Shown: positions 16,091 to 24,071 of the stretch, piece by piece
Layout of the letters: each line of letters starts with the position of its first letter
Position numbering within the stretch: position 1 is the first letter of the stretch
Origin: DATENM01 sp045807725
Lineage (GTDB): Bacteria > Acidobacteriota > Blastocatellia > UBA7656
DNA length: 64,000 nucleotides
Direction: 5' to 3'
Assembly (NCBI GenBank): GCA_045807725.1
Contig: JBJMGV010000007.1
Span: 1-64,000 of the forward strand
Program-made: the position numbers and the translations under genes
The notes under the pieces: model-generated
Told to the model about the DNA's origin: nothing
Seen by the model: the letters and a program-made list of their open reading frames with translations, nothing else
Databases searched by the model: none

Positions 16091-16230
16091 TGATTGTGGG
16101 TCGCGGCTATCATACGCCACCGAAATGCGATTTTCAATACGAAAGCTTCGCGTCTTACGCACGCTGATCGAGACAAGGCCGTGACAACTCCTTGCACCTC
16201 CGGTTGGAGTGCTCGTGGGCGTAGGCCACG

Positions 16231-16581
16231 ATGATTGGTAGAGCTAAACGGTCGCGCACTCCATCAAGTTTTTTCATCATTATGCTCAAAAAACCGAAGA
16301 AAATCGTTGACAGCAAAACGGTGAAGAGGTTATCCTCAGGCATCCTTGCGGCGGTTGCCGCCTGTGCGTGTTGCGAAAAATTGAACCCGCAACTGCCGGG
16401 CCGGCCTGGCGAGGACAGGAAAGACGATAAGCTGATGAGAAACACGTATTCACAAATCACGGCTGAATGGGTCGGCGTTACGGGCGCGGTGGCGCTCGCG
16501 CTTTGCAAGGACCGCCTGCAAAGCGACCGCCTGGCCGCGCCGTTTACACACATGCAGAAGAACACGATCACAGACCCATAA
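16231..16581 (+). CDS. Hypothetical protein, 116 aa
   Basis: Weakly supported gene with no recognised family. The product has a basic N-region, a short apolar stretch with three cysteines (ILAAVAACACCEKL) and a second apolar patch (EWVGVTGAVALALCKDRL). It might be a small exported or membrane-associated protein. ATG 16231 or ATG 16282 could be the start; neither has a clear ribosome binding site. The main support is a strong intrinsic terminator on the same strand 26 bases after its stop. An overlapping minus-strand frame of 174 codons is judged less likely. Confidence 0.4.
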   Translation: MIGRAKRSRTPSSFFIIMLKKPKKIVDSKTVKRLSSGILAAVAACACCEKLNPQLPGRPGEDRKDDKLMRNTYSQITAEWVGVTGAVALALCKDRLQSDRLAAPFTHMQKNTITDP

Positions 16582-16606
16582 AGATTCTTAAGCGTCAAAC
16601 GCGACC

Positions 16607-16650
16607 GCCGCCAGCGTCTCGAATTGACGTTGGCGGCTTTTGATTTTTTA
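16607..16650 (+). terminator. Intrinsic terminator
   Basis: GCCGCCAGCGTC and GACGTTGGCGGC form a 12-position stem around a seven-base loop, followed by TTTTGATTTTTT. It ends whatever is transcribed rightward upstream and insulates the MFS gene. Confidence 0.8.
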
Positions 16651-16756
16651 TGGACGTTTTTCGGCGCGGTCTTGATCATCCGCTCACTCGACAGTCGTTC
16701 TCAGACGTGCCCGCGAGCTGTCACAACGGCTTTCACGCGAAAGCTTGGAGGGCGTT

Positions 16757-18112
16757 ATGCAATCGACGACTTACAGACAACTGCTCAGCAACAACCCGAA
16801 CTTCCGCCGGCTCTGGCTCGGCCAGGTGATCAGCGAACTGGGCACTTGGTTCTCGTTCATCGCCGAACTCGGACTGGTGCGGCTGATATCGGGTTCGACG
16901 TGGGCGACGACCGGCCTGCTGGTGGCGCGCTTGCTGCCTTTCTTGCTGGCCGCGCCGTTTGCCGGCGTCTTCGTTGACCGCCATTCGCGCAAGCGGATAC
17001 TGATCGTCACCGACCTGCTGCGCGCGCTGGTGGCGCTGCTTTATGTGGCGGCGGGCGCATTGCGGTCGGCGGAGCTGGTGATTATCGGCAGCGCCATTAT
17101 GTCGTTGCTGACGATGTTCTTTGAAGGGGCGAAGAATGCCGCCATCCCGAACCTGACGAGCGGGCGCGAGCTGCTGACCGCTAACGTGCTGATGTTTTCG
17201 TTGCGCTTCTTGCAGTTCACGCTGGGATCGGCGCTGGGCGGGTTGACTGCCGCGCAGTTCGGTTACAACGCAGCGTTCATTGTCAACTCGCTGTCGTTCG
17301 TAGCGTCTGCCCTCTGCATTGTGGCGATCCCGGCAGAGGCTATGCGCAAGGCCGCCGCGCCGAATGAAGCGAAGGTGATTGCCGCGACTTCCGCCGAAGC
17401 CTTGGCGAATGAGCCAATCGCCGGCAGCGAGCAGCCCATCGCGGCGCGCAATCACTTCCTCACAGATGTGCGCGAAGGGTTGCGCTACATTCGCTCAACG
17501 TCGTTCGTGCGGGCGGTGATTATGGTGAACATCTGCTGGGCGACCGGCGGCGGCATGAGCCAGATCGTCTTTGACAGGATTGGCGGCCACGTCTTCAACA
17601 GCACGGGCGACCGCGGCGACTGGAACGTGGCGATGCTGTTCACGGCTGCCGGCGCGGGCGTCTTCCTCGGCATGCTGTTGTCGCGGCGCGTCAGCGCCTG
17701 GATCAACGACGAGCAGCGCGCCGGACGCTTCATCGGCTGGTCGCTGCTCGCGCACGGCATCTTGTTCGCGGTGGGCGGTTGGATGCCCTCGCTGCTGACG
17801 ATGTCGATCTGGATTGCCGCCAGCCGCCTCGTGCTCGGCGCGGAGTTCGGCGTGCAGGAGACGATGATGATGCGAGTGATCCCGGACGACTATCGCGGTC
17901 GCGTGTTTACGACCGACCGCTCGCTGGAACTGGCGACGATGGCGCTGACGACTATCCTCGCTGGCTGGATGCTCGGCTACTTCAGCCCACGAGTAATTAT
18001 GATTACGTCTGGGCTGTTGTCAGCGAGTCCGGGACTCTTCTGGTTATTGGCGATGTGGGCCGCGCGCTTCAGTGTACCGGCGCGCGCGGTGCGCGAAAGT
18101 TACGGCGACTAG
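16757..18112 (+). CDS. MFS transporter, EntS-like exporter family
   Basis: 451-residue membrane protein with about 12 predicted helices. The start ATG 16757 has GGAGG five bases upstream. The N-terminus (NNPNFRRLWLGQVISELGTWF) and the loop FVDRHSRKRILIVTDLLRAL between helices 2 and 3 are typical of the MFS_3/enterobactin-exporter-like group, drug or small-molecule antiporters. A long central loop (about 195-225, APNEAKVIAATSAEALANEP) joins the two halves. Substrate cannot be told from sequence. No regulator or biosynthetic gene lies next to it; a tiny membrane-protein gene follows 56 bases after its stop. Confidence 0.9.
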   Translation: MQSTTYRQLLSNNPNFRRLWLGQVISELGTWFSFIAELGLVRLISGSTWATTGLLVARLLPFLLAAPFAGVFVDRHSRKRILIVTDLLRALVALLYVAAGALRSAELVIIGSAIMSLLTMFFEGAKNAAIPNLTSGRELLTANVLMFSLRFLQFTLGSALGGLTAAQFGYNAAFIVNSLSFVASALCIVAIPAEAMRKAAAPNEAKVIAATSAEALANEPIAGSEQPIAARNHFLTDVREGLRYIRSTSFVRAVIMVNICWATGGGMSQIVFDRIGGHVFNSTGDRGDWNVAMLFTAAGAGVFLGMLLSRRVSAWINDEQRAGRFIGWSLLAHGILFAVGGWMPSLLTMSIWIAASRLVLGAEFGVQETMMMRVIPDDYRGRVFTTDRSLELATMALTTILAGWMLGYFSPRVIMITSGLLSASPGLFWLLAMWAARFSVPARAVRESYGD

Positions 18113-18168
18113 CCGCTTTCAATCAGGGAAGAAGGCGGCGAGGTCAAACGTGGAAAGGAGACGCAGCG

Positions 18169-18324
18169 ATGAATATTCTCGCTTTGATGCTGTTAGCGAT
18201 GCTCAGTTGCGGTATCGTCGCAGTATCGCTGCGCCTCCACGCGGGTCTGTCGCGGAGAGAGCGACTCGCGTTCGGAGAACCCGCAGGAGTGGGTAATGCG
18301 CAGCGGCGCGACGCAGCCGCTTGA
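18169..18324 (+). CDS. Small single-helix membrane protein, 51 aa
   Basis: Short frame with AAGGAG eight bases before its ATG. Residues 2-22 (NILALMLLAMLSCGIVAVSL) form one membrane helix or an uncleaved signal; the rest is Arg-rich and polar. It lies 56 bases after the MFS stop, so it may be cotranscribed with the exporter, and a terminator-like hairpin follows within 15 bases. No family recognised. Confidence 0.5.
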   Translation: MNILALMLLAMLSCGIVAVSLRLHAGLSRRERLAFGEPAGVGNAQRRDAAA

Positions 18325-18338
18325 ATGGTAAACTACCA

Positions 18339-18400
18339 GACCGCCGCCGGCGTGGTCGATTCACCGAGAGTGATATTGACTACACTGGCGGCGGTCGCTT
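18339..18400 (+). terminator. Terminator-like hairpin
   Basis: GACCGCCGCC pairs with GGCGGCGGTC around a loop of about 38 bases that has its own weak pairing; GCTTTC follows. Less convincing than a compact stem with a T-run. Confidence 0.4.
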
Positions 18401-18510
18401 TCAGCCTCCCGCCACCGCCCGCTGGATTCTTGCATCATTAGAGCCTTTCGAGTACCATTTCGGCAGATACGACAAGCTGATCTTTCGATTCTAAAGGAGG
18501 GCAATATCCC

Positions 18511-18756
18511 ATGAGCCATTCAGAGACCGAAGTGCTCAAGCAGCAACTGATCGCCAGTGACACCCACTTCGCCGAACTGGTGAACACGCACCGCGAGTAC
18601 GACAAGCGACTGGTCGAACTGGAAGAGCTGCATTACCCGAGCGCCGAGGAGCAGATGGAAGAAGCGTTGCTCAAGAAAAAGAAGCTTCAACTGAAAGACG
18701 AAATGGAAACGATCCTGCGCCGCTACAAAGAACAACATCAGGCGGCAGGACACTAA
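18511..18756 (+). CDS. YdcH/DUF465-family small coiled-coil protein
   Basis: 81 residues, entirely helical and highly charged, with the DUF465 pattern: a first helix containing HFAELVNTHREYDKRLVELE, a short Pro-containing turn (YPSAEEQMEEALL), and KKKKLQLKDEMETILRRY in the last helix. Members are helical hairpins of unknown function. The start has AAAGGAGGGCA ahead of ATG. A strong terminator follows, so it is likely a single-gene unit. Confidence 0.85.
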   Translation: MSHSETEVLKQQLIASDTHFAELVNTHREYDKRLVELEELHYPSAEEQMEEALLKKKKLQLKDEMETILRRYKEQHQAAGH

Positions 18757-18790
18757 AGATCGGCATTACGCATTAATCTCTATTCCGACT

Positions 18791-18858
18791 GGTTACTCAC
18801 AAGCGGCGGCGGGCGCACCCTTGCAGCTTAAGTCCTCCGCTATTGGGTAACCTTTTTT
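18791..18858 (+). terminator. Intrinsic terminator after the YdcH-like gene
   Basis: GGTTAC and GTAACC close a longer stem that includes AGCGG with CCGCT; CCTTTTTT follows at once. Confidence 0.7.
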
Positions 18859-18859
18859 A

Positions 18860-18953
18860 TTTTGGATTTTAGATTTTGGATTAAGCTGAACGGCAAAGCT
18901 TGCATTCACTGTCTTGTTCCCAATCTAAAATCCAAAATCTAAAATCTAAAATC
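18860..18953. repeat. Heptad hairpin repeat (AATCTAA units)
   Basis: Left arm GGATTTT, AGATTTT, GGATTAA; right arm AATCTAA, AATCCAA, AATCTAA, AATCTAA. Exact 7-nt period, AT-rich in a GC-rich context. Its right arm ends two bases before the psd start codon. Confidence 0.85.
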
Positions 18954-18955
18954 GT

Positions 18956-19576
18956 ATGGCTAAAGAGGGCATTCCGTACATCATCCTATTCATCGTGCCG
19001 GCGGCGATTTTTGCGGCGCTCGGCTGGTGGATCGCTGCCGTCTTTTGTTTTGGATTGGCCGCTTTCATGGCGTTCTTCTTTCGCAACCCTGAGCGCGACT
19101 GCCCCGTAGATGACCGGCTGATTATCTCGCCTGCGGATGGCCGCGTCGTCGTCGTCGCGCCGGTCGAACCCGGAAGGGCCGATTCGCCAACGCAAATCTC
19201 GATCTTCCTGTCGCCGATGGACGTTCACATCAACCGCTCGCCGATTGCCGGCGAGATCGTTGAAGCAGTTTATAAGCGGGGCGCGTTTCACGTCGCCTCG
19301 CGCGATATCGCCTCGATTGAAAACGAGCAGAACATCCTGACGATTCGCGGTCGGCTGGTGACTATCGGCGTCCGCCAGATTGCCGGCCTGCTGGCCCGCC
19401 GCGTCGTGCTGTGGAAGAAACGAGGCGATCACGTCGAACTCGGCGAGCGTATCGGCCTGATGAAGTTCAGCTCGCGTATGGACGTGATTGTGCCGGCGGA
19501 AGTCGAAGTGCTCGTGCGCCCCGGCGACCGCGTTCGCGGCGGCGTCACCGTGCTCGCCCGCCTTGGTTGCGATTAG
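18956..19576 (+). CDS. psd: Phosphatidylserine decarboxylase, short (archaeal-type) form
   Basis: Pyruvoyl enzyme converting phosphatidylserine to phosphatidylethanolamine at the inner membrane. The 206-residue length and two N-terminal helices (IPYIILFIVPAAIFAALGWW and following) fit the short PSD-A class. Core motifs are FFRNPER, ISPADGRVV, FLSPMDVHINRSP and ENEQN. Self-cleavage normally occurs at a Gly-Ser bond near the C-terminus; here the site reads LMKFSSRMDV (Ser-Ser at 172-173) instead of the common FGSR. The ATG follows the heptad repeat directly and has no ribosome binding site. The next gene, pssA, supplies its substrate. Confidence 0.92.
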   Translation: MAKEGIPYIILFIVPAAIFAALGWWIAAVFCFGLAAFMAFFFRNPERDCPVDDRLIISPADGRVVVVAPVEPGRADSPTQISIFLSPMDVHINRSPIAGEIVEAVYKRGAFHVASRDIASIENEQNILTIRGRLVTIGVRQIAGLLARRVVLWKKRGDHVELGERIGLMKFSSRMDVIVPAEVEVLVRPGDRVRGGVTVLARLGCD

Positions 19577-19699
19577 CGCCTTCGCCGCATCCAGTGTCTG
19601 CCGGCCTGCGCGTGTGGCGGCGATTGTGGCGGCGATTGTCGTTGGGCCGTTCGGCGCAGTAGACTGTTCTTGAGCCGAACCCGCTCCAGGAGAACGCGA

Positions 19700-20668
19700 A
19701 TGGCTGATGAGAGACTCGACCTGCCCGCGCCGCCGCGCCCGATGCGCCGCTCGCGCAAAGCCGTCTACGTCATCCCCAGCTTGCTGACGACGGCCAACAT
19801 CTTCTGCGGATTCTATTCGATAATGGAATCGCTGAGGGCGGCGGGCTTGCTTGGGCTGGCTGCCTATTCCGGCGATTTGTTTAACGGCGACCCCGGCGGC
19901 TCCTCAATCCTCGCGGCCACCGAGCATTTTGACCGCGCCGCAATCACCATCGGCTTCGCGGCCTTATTCGACCTGCTGGATGGCCGCGTCGCGCGTATGA
20001 CGAACACGACTTCGGAGTTCGGTATCGAGCTGGATTCGATTGCCGATGTCGTTTCGTTCGGGCTGGCCCCAGCCGTGCTGGCGTTCGCCTGGGGTTACGG
20101 GCAAGTCCCCGACCTGCGCAACGTCGGCTGGGCGGCGTCGTTTCTTTTTCTGATCTGCGGCGCGTTGCGGCTGGCGCGTTTCAACGTGCAGGCGCGACAG
20201 ACCAAACCGAATCAGCCGCCGAAGAATCCCAAGGTCGATAAGAAAGCCTTTGTCGGATTGCCTATTCCGTTCGGTGCGGCGATGATTGCTTCGCTGATTC
20301 ATTTCGCACCGCGTCCCGTCGCTTACATCGAAAACCTGCACCTGCCTTTTTCCGATCAGGTACTGCCGGTCGGCGCGAAAGTGCTGGCGACCGCGTTTGC
20401 GGCGCTGGTCATCTGCCTGGCTTTTTTGATGGTATCAACCTTGCGCTATTCGAGCTTCAAAAACGTCGGCGCGCAGAATACCAATCCCCGCGTGCTGATT
20501 CTGGCGCTGGCGCTAATGGGATTGCTGATCTGGTTCTATTCGCGTCCGACGCTGCTGATCGTCTCGACGGTCTACGTCGCGCACGGCATCATCGGCAAGC
20601 TCTGGTCGCTTCTGCGCGTGCGCCGCAGCGCCACACCTGCCGAACTCGAATTGGATAGAAACCGCTGA
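19700..20668 (+). CDS. pssA: CDP-diacylglycerol-serine O-phosphatidyltransferase
   Basis: Makes phosphatidylserine from CDP-diacylglycerol and serine, the step before psd. The ATG at 19700 has AGGAG seven bases upstream, preferred to a TTG ten codons earlier. The 322-residue protein has the CDP-alcohol phosphatidyltransferase motif DGRVAR near 94, then GIELDSIADVVSFG, giving the D-G-x2-A-R-x8-G-x3-D-x3-D metal site. About eight membrane helices are visible, with NIFCGFYSIM near the start as in other PssA proteins. It is 123 bases downstream of psd on the same strand and probably in one transcription unit with it. Confidence 0.93.
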   Translation: MADERLDLPAPPRPMRRSRKAVYVIPSLLTTANIFCGFYSIMESLRAAGLLGLAAYSGDLFNGDPGGSSILAATEHFDRAAITIGFAALFDLLDGRVARMTNTTSEFGIELDSIADVVSFGLAPAVLAFAWGYGQVPDLRNVGWAASFLFLICGALRLARFNVQARQTKPNQPPKNPKVDKKAFVGLPIPFGAAMIASLIHFAPRPVAYIENLHLPFSDQVLPVGAKVLATAFAALVICLAFLMVSTLRYSSFKNVGAQNTNPRVLILALALMGLLIWFYSRPTLLIVSTVYVAHGIIGKLWSLLRVRRSATPAELELDRNR

Positions 20669-20671
20669 AGG

Positions 20672-20782
20672 TGGGACGCGGGGACACGGCGACGCGGCGA
20701 CATAGAGAAAGAGGAGCGGTTCGTCTCTGTATTCTTCTCTCGCCGCGTCTCCGTGTCTCTCTTTCCGCGTCGCCGCGTCGCC
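20672..20782. repeat. 8-nt-period hairpin repeat (GCGACACG type)
   Basis: Same type as the copy inside comEC: GACGCGGGGACACGGCGACG on the left, GCGTCGCCGCGTCGCC on the right, about 45 bases of loop. It fills the whole gap between the convergent pssA and response-regulator genes (3 bases from one stop, 2 from the other). Confidence 0.85.
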
Positions 20783-20784
20783 AT

Positions 20785-21156
20785 TCACAGCGGCGCGTAG
20801 GTGTTGAGCAGATCGAGCAGCGTTTCCATCGCAAAGGGTTTACTGACAAACGCATTCGCGCCTAACTCGATGGCTTGTTGCCGCTCGTCTTCGTGCGCCG
20901 AGCCGGACAGAAAAATAATCGGCAAGCGTTGATCGAACCGGCGCACCTCGCCGCACAACTGAATGCCCGTGCAGTCAGGCAGCGAGTTATCGAGCAGCAC
21001 GGCGGCCAGTTCAGCTTCGCGGATCGCGTGCAACGCATCCGCACCCGTGCCCGCCACTTCGACGCTGTACCCCCACACCGAAAGCATGACCCGCATCATC
21101 TCTTGCGTATCCGCGTCGTCTTCTACGCAGAGAATGAGGGAAGAGCGACTAGACAT
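20785..21156 (-). CDS. Single-domain response regulator
   Basis: 123-residue receiver domain without an output domain. Visible landmarks are LCVEDDADTQEMM (acidic pocket), AVLLDNSLPDCTGIQL (phospho-acceptor Asp near 57), IIFLSGSA (Thr/Ser switch as Ser) and FVSKPF (conserved Lys). Start at ATG 21156 has GGGAG seven bases upstream. No histidine kinase is adjacent; the next minus-strand gene upstream is the HD-GYP-like protein, 176 bases away. Likely works by phosphorelay or protein-protein contact. Confidence 0.9.
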   Translation of the reverse strand: MSSRSSLILCVEDDADTQEMMRVMLSVWGYSVEVAGTGADALHAIREAELAAVLLDNSLPDCTGIQLCGEVRRFDQRLPIIFLSGSAHEDERQQAIELGANAFVSKPFAMETLLDLLNTYAPL

Positions 21157-21331
21157 GGATAGTCTCCCGATACTGTTTTTATTATGGTGATCCGACACTG
21201 AGGGGGGAAGCCTTAGTTTAGCAAAAGCTGCCGCGCTCGCCAAGAATAATGATAGCCATTTTCTTGGTAATGATAAGCAAAAGTGGCTGCCGCGCCGACA
21301 CGCTTGTGGATGCAGGCCGGCGCGGATCGCT

Positions 21332-23455
21332 TTACTTATTTGTAGCGCGGTCGGCGACGATGATGTAGTTGCGCAGGCCGCCGGCGACTTCGGTCAGGTC
21401 TTTTGAATAAGTGGCGCGCACCGGGCGGTGCTCTTGAATCAGTTCGGTGATTTCCGCCGCCGACGTTAAGCCGATCTCTTGATAGCTGATGGCCCACGTC
21501 CGCAGGTGCGCGGCGGCGCGCAGCAGTCGGTCAACCGAGGCCAGGTAGGCGTGTTTCGATTGCGGCGCGCTGGTCATCCGTTCGAGGCCGTGCGTTGCTG
21601 CGGTCGCTGTTCCGCGAACCCATACCTCGCGCCACTCGGCCCGCGCTTCGCTGCCCGCTTGCGCGGTGTGCGCCACCGGCAGGGTCAGGTAGAGCAGGTC
21701 GGCGCGTGATTGACGAATGAACTCTTCGGCGGGCAGGTTGGCGCTGCGGCTCGGCGACGAGTTGGCCGGCGCGGTCAGCGCGCGCCCGGCGAGCCGCCAG
21801 AAAACGGTGGTCAGCGGTCGCCTCAACTCGCGGGTTTCGTCGCTGAACGAAAGAGCGTAATCGCCCGTCATCAGCCCCACCGCGAGCGCTTGCGCACGGC
21901 ACGATTCGTCTTCGAGCGATTCGATGTTGCGCCGCAGGTTGTCCATCCACCACGCGTCAGTCTCGCCGAACCAGCCGCGCAGGTCCGCGTTTGTCAGCCG
22001 CACGCCCGGCACATAAACGTCTTCGAGCACGCGCGCGATCTGCTCTTCGCCGAGCGCCGCGCGCGATTCGAGCATGGCTCGCGCGACCGCCGCTGCCCAG
22101 GCGCGCGGGTCGTTAGCGATGATTAATTTGCCCCACGCCTTTAAGTAAAGATCGAGCCGCGTCCAGCCGAAAAACGGAATGGCGATGGAGCGGAACTCGA
22201 CCTGCCTGAGCACGCTCGCTTCAAAGCCGAGCAGCGATTTGCGGTTGTAACAGCTTGAGCGCCAGCCGCACCATTTCGCGGTCTGGTCGTCGTTGAACTC
22301 GCGCAAGCGTCCGCCGCTCATCAACCATTCGACCGCCGTCCGTTCGGCCCTCACTGGCTCAGTCGCCGTGACGGTCGGAGCCGGCACGGGCGTCGGCGCT
22401 TCATCGCTCAACGGGTTGTGCGGCGATGATTCTTCGCCTGATTGCGCTCGCGCATCGCTCTCACCCGCCAGCGGCTCAAGCTCAAGCGGTTCATCGGACG
22501 CGAGCGCGTCGGCGTCGCTGTTCGTATCGGGCGCAGGGACTTGCAATAGCTTGTTAGTCGTCGCCGCTTCGCCGCTCGTGGCCTCGCTCTGCGATGGCTC
22601 AACGTGATAAGGCGATGCGTCGGTTTCAACGGATGAAGCAACAGATTCAACGGGCCTGTCCGACGTTGCCGCCTGCCGGCTCGTCATCTCGTGCGTGGCG
22701 AAGTGAATGTGCGAATCAATGCTTGGTTCACCGGGCGCGGCATCGGTTAATGAAGCCGGCGCGTTGACCAAATCAATCACTGATATTGATGTTGCGGATT
22801 CAGATGGCGAAGTAAGCGGCGTTGTCGTCGCTGCCGCTTTGATTTCTGTTGGCGCGGGCGCGGCTGGCGGTGGAGCTTGTGCGCGAATGTCTTCGATCAA
22901 TGCCACCAGCGCCTTGACCACGTACGGGTCGCATTCAATACCGGCGGCGGCTTTGAGCGTTTCCATCGCCTGCTCGCTGTTCATCGCGGCGCGGTAGGGC
23001 CGGTCGCCGATCAACGCGCAATACAACTCGACCGCACGCAGCAGGCGCGCGCCGATGGGAATGTCTTCGTAGGCGAGCATGTCCGGGTAGCCCAGCCCGC
23101 ACCACCATTCGTGATGCCAGCGCACCAGCAACTGCGCGTGGCGCGTCGCCTCGCGCTTGGCCATCTGCTGTTCGCCGATGACCGCGTGCCGCCACAGGTC
23201 CATTCGCTCTTCATAACTGAGCAGGCCCGGCGTCGCATGATAGGCCGGCGTCATCGCCTGAAGCCCGACATCGTGCAGCAGCGCCGCCTCGGTGATGGCG
23301 TGCGTATCTTGCGGCGTCAGGCCGAACCGCCGCGCCAGCCGTGTCGCCAGCTCGGCGATCAGGCGCGCGTGTGGGTAATCGTATTTCTCGAAACTGTCTA
23401 TGCGGTTGGCGAGCCGGTTGATCTCTTCGTGCGTTTTGCTTTTAGCCGTCTCCAC
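21332..23455 (-). CDS. HD-GYP-like phosphodiesterase with long linker and unknown C-terminal domain
   Basis: 707 residues in three parts. Residues about 15-190 form an HD domain with ALLHDVG near 58 and HHEWWCGLGYPD near 113, close to the HHExxxGxGYP signature of cyclic-di-GMP phosphodiesterases. Residues about 195-375 are a Pro/Ala/Glu/Ser-rich, probably disordered linker. Residues about 380-707 (WCGWRSSCYNRKSLLGFEAS, GWTRLDLYLKAWGKLIIAND) form a domain I do not recognise, mostly helical with many Trp. The linker and tail make a scaffold or regulatory role possible. Start codon is ATG 23455 with only a weak AGGG upstream. The single-domain regulator lies downstream. Confidence 0.75.
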   Translation of the reverse strand: METAKSKTHEEINRLANRIDSFEKYDYPHARLIAELATRLARRFGLTPQDTHAITEAALLHDVGLQAMTPAYHATPGLLSYEERMDLWRHAVIGEQQMAKREATRHAQLLVRWHHEWWCGLGYPDMLAYEDIPIGARLLRAVELYCALIGDRPYRAAMNSEQAMETLKAAAGIECDPYVVKALVALIEDIRAQAPPPAAPAPTEIKAAATTTPLTSPSESATSISVIDLVNAPASLTDAAPGEPSIDSHIHFATHEMTSRQAATSDRPVESVASSVETDASPYHVEPSQSEATSGEAATTNKLLQVPAPDTNSDADALASDEPLELEPLAGESDARAQSGEESSPHNPLSDEAPTPVPAPTVTATEPVRAERTAVEWLMSGGRLREFNDDQTAKWCGWRSSCYNRKSLLGFEASVLRQVEFRSIAIPFFGWTRLDLYLKAWGKLIIANDPRAWAAAVARAMLESRAALGEEQIARVLEDVYVPGVRLTNADLRGWFGETDAWWMDNLRRNIESLEDESCRAQALAVGLMTGDYALSFSDETRELRRPLTTVFWRLAGRALTAPANSSPSRSANLPAEEFIRQSRADLLYLTLPVAHTAQAGSEARAEWREVWVRGTATAATHGLERMTSAPQSKHAYLASVDRLLRAAAHLRTWAISYQEIGLTSAAEITELIQEHRPVRATYSKDLTEVAGGLRNYIIVADRATNK

Positions 23456-23472
23456 GCTGCCCCCTTCAGGGA

Positions 23473-23562
23473 TTTAGGGACTGGAGGCTAGAGGCTAGGG
23501 ACTGGGAAGAAAATCGTTCGATCACTAGCCCCCTAGTCCCTAGCCTCTAGCCTCTAGCCCCT
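23473..23562. repeat. Heptad hairpin repeat (AGAGGCT/CTAGCCT units)
   Basis: Left arm AGGGACT, GGAGGCT, AGAGGCT, AGGGACT; right arm CTAGCCC, CTAGTCC, CTAGCCT, CTAGCCT, CTAGCCC. Period 7 with one 8-nt slip. It lies directly upstream of the HD-GYP gene start. Confidence 0.85.
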
Positions 23563-23682
23563 GCGTTTTGAAGGTACAGCTTGAACAGGCGTGCGTCAAG
23601 AAGCGTGTCATGGCGGGGCGACCCGGCTCTGTTAGAGACAGGTGTGACTCAGAACCTAATCGGCGTTGAGGATGAAAACGGT

Positions 23683-23892
23683 TTAAGCGGCCAGTCCGAT
23701 GACCGGCTTGGCGCGCTCGCTAAAGCACGACTCGCACCAGCCATAAAGGATTCCGTCAACCAGATGATAAGCTATCGTTTCGCTCTCGGCTACCAGTTGA
23801 TGGCACTGCTTACATTCCCACTTGCGGCTCGCGCCGCCTTTCGCTTGTTCGAGTACCACTGCCATTGATTTATGATGGACGCAGCCGTCCAC
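23683..23892 (-). CDS. Small zinc-ribbon protein, 69 aa
   Basis: Contains two Cys pairs, CKQC near 27-30 and CESC near 53-56, spaced as in a zinc ribbon, plus two N-terminal His (CVHHKS). AAGGAGG is close upstream of a GTG at 23892; ATG 23865 (MAVVLEQ) is the alternative. No signal peptide. The role is unknown; such small ribbons can act in transcription or RNA binding. It stands alone between the HD-GYP and helicase genes. Confidence 0.55.
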   Translation of the reverse strand: MDGCVHHKSMAVVLEQAKGGASRKWECKQCHQLVAESETIAYHLVDGILYGWCESCFSERAKPVIGLAA

Positions 23893-24071
23893 TTCCTCCT
23901 TGGTTCAATATACGCGTCATTCAATCGGGACATCTATCGCGCTTCGTTACAGCAAACGCCGCGCCCGTCGGGCGGTTCCAGAATCACGCTCTGCCCGCGA
24001 CTTTTCTTTTAACGCGCCAGGCTCGATGAATTCTTAAACGAGACTTGAGCGCCCGATGGGTGATGCGTGTG

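Noticed and set aside
16155..16679. 174-codon minus-strand frame
   Set aside because: Runs through a plus-strand terminator, lacks a ribosome binding site, and has no family match; kept only as a less likely alternative.
17779..18324. 181-codon plus-strand frame overlapping the MFS gene end
   Set aside because: Only its last 51 codons have a ribosome binding site and sensible content; those are annotated as the small membrane protein.
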